From Bacteroidaceae bacterium (lineage in GTDB: Bacteria; Bacteroidota; Bacteroidia; Bacteroidales; Bacteroidaceae): 6,286 nt of DNA. The stretch covers positions 1 through 6,286 of the forward strand of contig CAAGGT010000164.1 of NCBI GenBank assembly GCA_900769465.1. The letters are read 5' to 3'. The position numbers were made by a program, and so were the translations under genes. The notes under the pieces were generated by a model. It searched no databases. It was not told the origin of the DNA and worked only from the letters and a program-made list of their open reading frames with translations. Below are positions 4,265 to 6,286 of the stretch, one piece after another (position 1 is the stretch's first letter; the number at the start of each line of letters is the position of its first letter).

Positions 4265-5188
4265 ATGATGGAGATGAGACATGCCAATACAGATGTTCTG
4301 ACTTTGCTTGCAGTTCCTATAACTGAAGTCCTTGTCGGGCTTGGTTATTCTGACAAGCATGTGAAGGATATGTATTACTCACCTTTCAGGAACGAGACAT
4401 CTCCTTCATTCCATATCAATCACAGATGCAACATATGGTATGACCATGGAGCCGGAATCGGCGGAGGTGTCATGGATCTGGTCAAGCTGCTTCTGCACTG
4501 CAGCTCAAAGGAAGCGATGAAATTTCTTTCAGACATCAAAGGTTTGATACCGGATATAGCGGAAAGACCTGCTCCTGCTGTACCTTCTGAGAAGTCCTCG
4601 ATGATAGTCGTCATGAAGACCTGCTCCCCTGTCGTCAACTCTACGCTTCTGCAGTATTCTTCCGTAAGGGGCATAAGCAACGATATCCTGAACAGGTATT
4701 GCAAGGAGGTAGTATATGAGGTCAAAGGGAAGAGGAACCATCAGTTCCATGCAATTGGATTCCCCAACTGCGAAGGCGGCTGGGTTTTGCGTTCTTCCCG
4801 ATACAAGAGGTGCACGGGCAATGCGCCTACATGGATAGATGTCAATGGAGACTATTCCATGCGTCGAAGCTCCTCTACCCTATGCGTCTTCGAGGGGTTC
4901 ATGGATTTCCTCTCATGGAGGATGATAGAGGACGGCAAGCCAGCCGAATGTGACTGCTGCGTGCTGAACAGCGTCAACAACCTCGGCAAGATAATTTCAA
5001 AGGCGATGGACTACGAGTGTGTCCGTTGCTATATGGATAATGATGAAGCAGGGCTGAAGGCATTCTCTCAGCTGGCTCAGGTTTTAGAAATAACAGATGT
5101 AAGTATAAGTGACATGTCGGGTCTATATGAAGGATACAATGACCTGAATGAGATGCTGATGAACAATCGTACCCACTTTAATACTTAA
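4265..5188 (+). CDS. Primase-like protein: degenerate CHC2 region plus Toprim domain
   Basis: The 307-residue protein has the layout of mobile-element primases in Bacteroidetes. Residues 37-73 (YYSPFRNETSPSFHI ... IWYDHGAGIGGGVMDLV) align with the DnaG CHC2 zinc-finger pattern CPFHxExxPSF ... WxCFGCGxGGDxIxF, but all four metal ligands are replaced (S39, R42, D60, A63), so no zinc site is expected. The Toprim half shows VFEGFMD (208-214, acidic E210) and MDNDEAG (257-263, D258 and D260), the expected metal-binding residues, and the tail YNDLNEML. It probably makes or helps make primers during element replication or transfer. DnaG is about 600 residues; this one lacks the full polymerase core and helicase-binding domain. 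The start could be any of three close ATGs (4265, 4268, 4274). It is the first gene of an operon, 4 nt ahead of the next. Confidence 0.82.
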   Translation: MMEMRHANTDVLTLLAVPITEVLVGLGYSDKHVKDMYYSPFRNETSPSFHINHRCNIWYDHGAGIGGGVMDLVKLLLHCSSKEAMKFLSDIKGLIPDIAERPAPAVPSEKSSMIVVMKTCSPVVNSTLLQYSSVRGISNDILNRYCKEVVYEVKGKRNHQFHAIGFPNCEGGWVLRSSRYKRCTGNAPTWIDVNGDYSMRRSSSTLCVFEGFMDFLSWRMIEDGKPAECDCCVLNSVNNLGKIISKAMDYECVRCYMDNDEAGLKAFSQLAQVLEITDVSISDMSGLYEGYNDLNEMLMNNRTHFNT

Positions 5189-5192
5189 CATC

Positions 5193-5999
5193 ATGGAACA
5201 CACAATCTCGAAAGAGCTTCAGGAGAAGCTCGACAACATCAATTGGGAGTCCCTGCAGGCCAACTACGGCATCTCCAAGGACTATGTCTATTCAAACAAT
5301 TCAGTTGCGTCACAGCTTGCATACGGCCAGCCCACCGACCTTATACCTGCCCGTAATGACGTCTTCTCAGGAATGGTGTCACTTAGGGCATATCCTGTTC
5401 AGGATTCTCCTGAATGGAAGGTCAAGGTCATAGCGATGGAGAAGGAGAAGACCAAGTACGACACCCTTACTCTCTACAACCAGCCGCTTCCTGACAGGGT
5501 CAGGGATGCTCTCTTGCAGCGTACCGACTGGGTCGGTAATGACGGCAAGACCAAGTATGGCCATGCCAACGCAAATGCTGGCGAGCCGGTCAAGCTGACC
5601 ATCGACGGACGCGAGCAGCAGTTCCTGGTTTCCATTCATCAGCCGACAAATGTCGTCATGGGAATGTCCGTGGATCAGGTCAAGGCACACCTCTTCGACA
5701 AGGACGGCAATGTAAGGGACAGGGGTATGTACGGCGTTCAGTTCACGCCTGAGCAGGCTAAGGGCCTCGCCGAAGGCCGTGCCGTGCGTCTGGACGGATG
5801 CCGCAACAAGGAAGGCCAGACATTCAGCTGTTATGTTCAGTTCGATGCGGCACAGCGTCAGGTCGTTGCCTGTCACCCTGCATGGCTGAAGGAGGCTCAG
5901 AAGACAGGAACTGACCTGGGCTTGGGGCAACAGAAAGGCCAGGAGAAGACTCCTCTGAAGCAGGAGAAGGCCGCAAACAAGAAAGCCGTCAAAAGATAG
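5193..5999 (+). CDS. DUF3945-like mobile-element protein
   Basis: A 268-residue soluble protein. Residues about 180-226 (YGVQFTPEQAKGLAEGRAVRLDGCRNKEGQTFSCYVQFDAAQ) fit the DUF3945 pattern: a turn TPEQ, a helix, a GRAV strand, then a strand ending in YVQ plus a charged turn. An earlier segment (about 129-155, AGEPVKLTIDGREQQFLVSIHQPT) resembles the same strand pattern, so there may be two diverged copies of the unit. The last 30 residues are Lys/Gln-rich and basic (KQEKAANKKAVKR), consistent with nucleic-acid contact. Proteins with DUF3945 are common on Bacteroidetes conjugative elements; their function is not known. The ATG lies 4 nt after the primase stop, so translation is probably coupled. 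Confidence 0.72.
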   Translation: MEHTISKELQEKLDNINWESLQANYGISKDYVYSNNSVASQLAYGQPTDLIPARNDVFSGMVSLRAYPVQDSPEWKVKVIAMEKEKTKYDTLTLYNQPLPDRVRDALLQRTDWVGNDGKTKYGHANANAGEPVKLTIDGREQQFLVSIHQPTNVVMGMSVDQVKAHLFDKDGNVRDRGMYGVQFTPEQAKGLAEGRAVRLDGCRNKEGQTFSCYVQFDAAQRQVVACHPAWLKEAQKTGTDLGLGQQKGQEKTPLKQEKAANKKAVKR

Positions 6000-6014
6000 G
6001 GCGCCAGTACAGAA

Positions 6015-6286
6015 ATGGCAGACCGATCAGATAAACGGGGCATTGGAGGGCTTATCCTGAATGCCCCAACCATTTATCCGTTTGTAAGTGGCGACGTGCG
6101 TTGCTCGGTAACCACATACAAGAACAACGGGACGCTGGCAGTAGAGCTTCATGCTCCTCTTGACCTTCCGGAGTTTCCTCCAGGAATGGATCCCTATCAG
6201 AAATGGTTCGCTACAGTCACACTGAATCTCTCGGGATCCGCTGAACTGCCTCCAGATATCCAGTTTGTTGATGAACGAGACTGTCC
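6015..6286 (+). CDS. Small unknown protein (possibly DUF4313-like), cut by window edge
   Basis: Open from ATG 6015 to the window end, 90 codons plus two bases. The product starts MADRSDKRGIGGLILNAPTI and has YPFVSGDVRCSVTTYKNNG, LAVELHAP and WFATVTLNLSGSAELP, then FVDERDC. The strand-rich order (an N-terminal L-x-A-P-T-x-x-P-F-V segment, then N-G-x-L-A-V-x-L, then A-T-V-T-L-N-L) reminds me of the small DUF4313 proteins of Bacteroidetes elements, but I rank that identification as weak. The gene starts 15 nt after the TAG of the previous gene and in the same frame, with no strong ribosome site in the gap. Confidence 0.6.
   Translation, partial: MADRSDKRGIGGLILNAPTIYPFVSGDVRCSVTTYKNNGTLAVELHAPLDLPEFPPGMDPYQKWFATVTLNLSGSAELPPDIQFVDERDC

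Noticed and set aside
5379..5930. 183-codon minus-strand frame
   Set aside because: It is antisense to the DUF3945-like gene, which has the operon spacing and family pattern.

Overview
The window looks like an accessory region of a Bacteroidales genome (Bacteroides/Prevotella-like). The host call rests on three things: perfect or near-perfect Bacteroidetes-type promoters (TTTG, 19-21 nt, TAnnTTTG), a small histone H1-like protein of the kind common in Bacteroidetes, and protein families (DUF3945-like protein, degenerate CHC2/Toprim primase, mobile RadC, short SSB) typical of conjugative elements and plasmids in that phylum. No transposase, integrase, relaxase, tRNA, rRNA or CRISPR array is visible.

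Layout. Positions 1-617 (minus strand) hold the N-terminal two thirds of a RhuM-family protein cut by the window edge. Positions 618-1638 form an AT-rich stretch of about 1 kb with no convincing protein gene. It contains two sets of helically phased short repeats and, on the minus strand, a complete promoter-to-terminator unit of about 200 nt that I read as a candidate small RNA. Positions 1639-2654 (minus) are a radC-ssb pair. A divergent plus-strand gene of unknown function (2749-3333) ends in a long inverted repeat that it shares with a convergent minus-strand operon: an HTH protein with two related DNA-binding units (3567-4070) followed by a 52-residue histone H1-like protein (3394-3552). 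From 4265 to the right edge runs a plus-strand operon: primase-like Toprim protein, DUF3945-like protein, and the start of a small unknown protein.

How it may fit together (inference). SSB, the primase-like protein and RadC suggest DNA processing of a transferable or replicating element. The regulator and DNA-coating protein are divergent from the primase operon. The region between them carries two face-to-face promoters whose transcripts would overlap by about 34 nt, with 22-bp-spaced repeats over one promoter. This is the most interesting regulatory arrangement in the window. The minus-strand RNA unit at 903-1112 is the best candidate for something not previously described.
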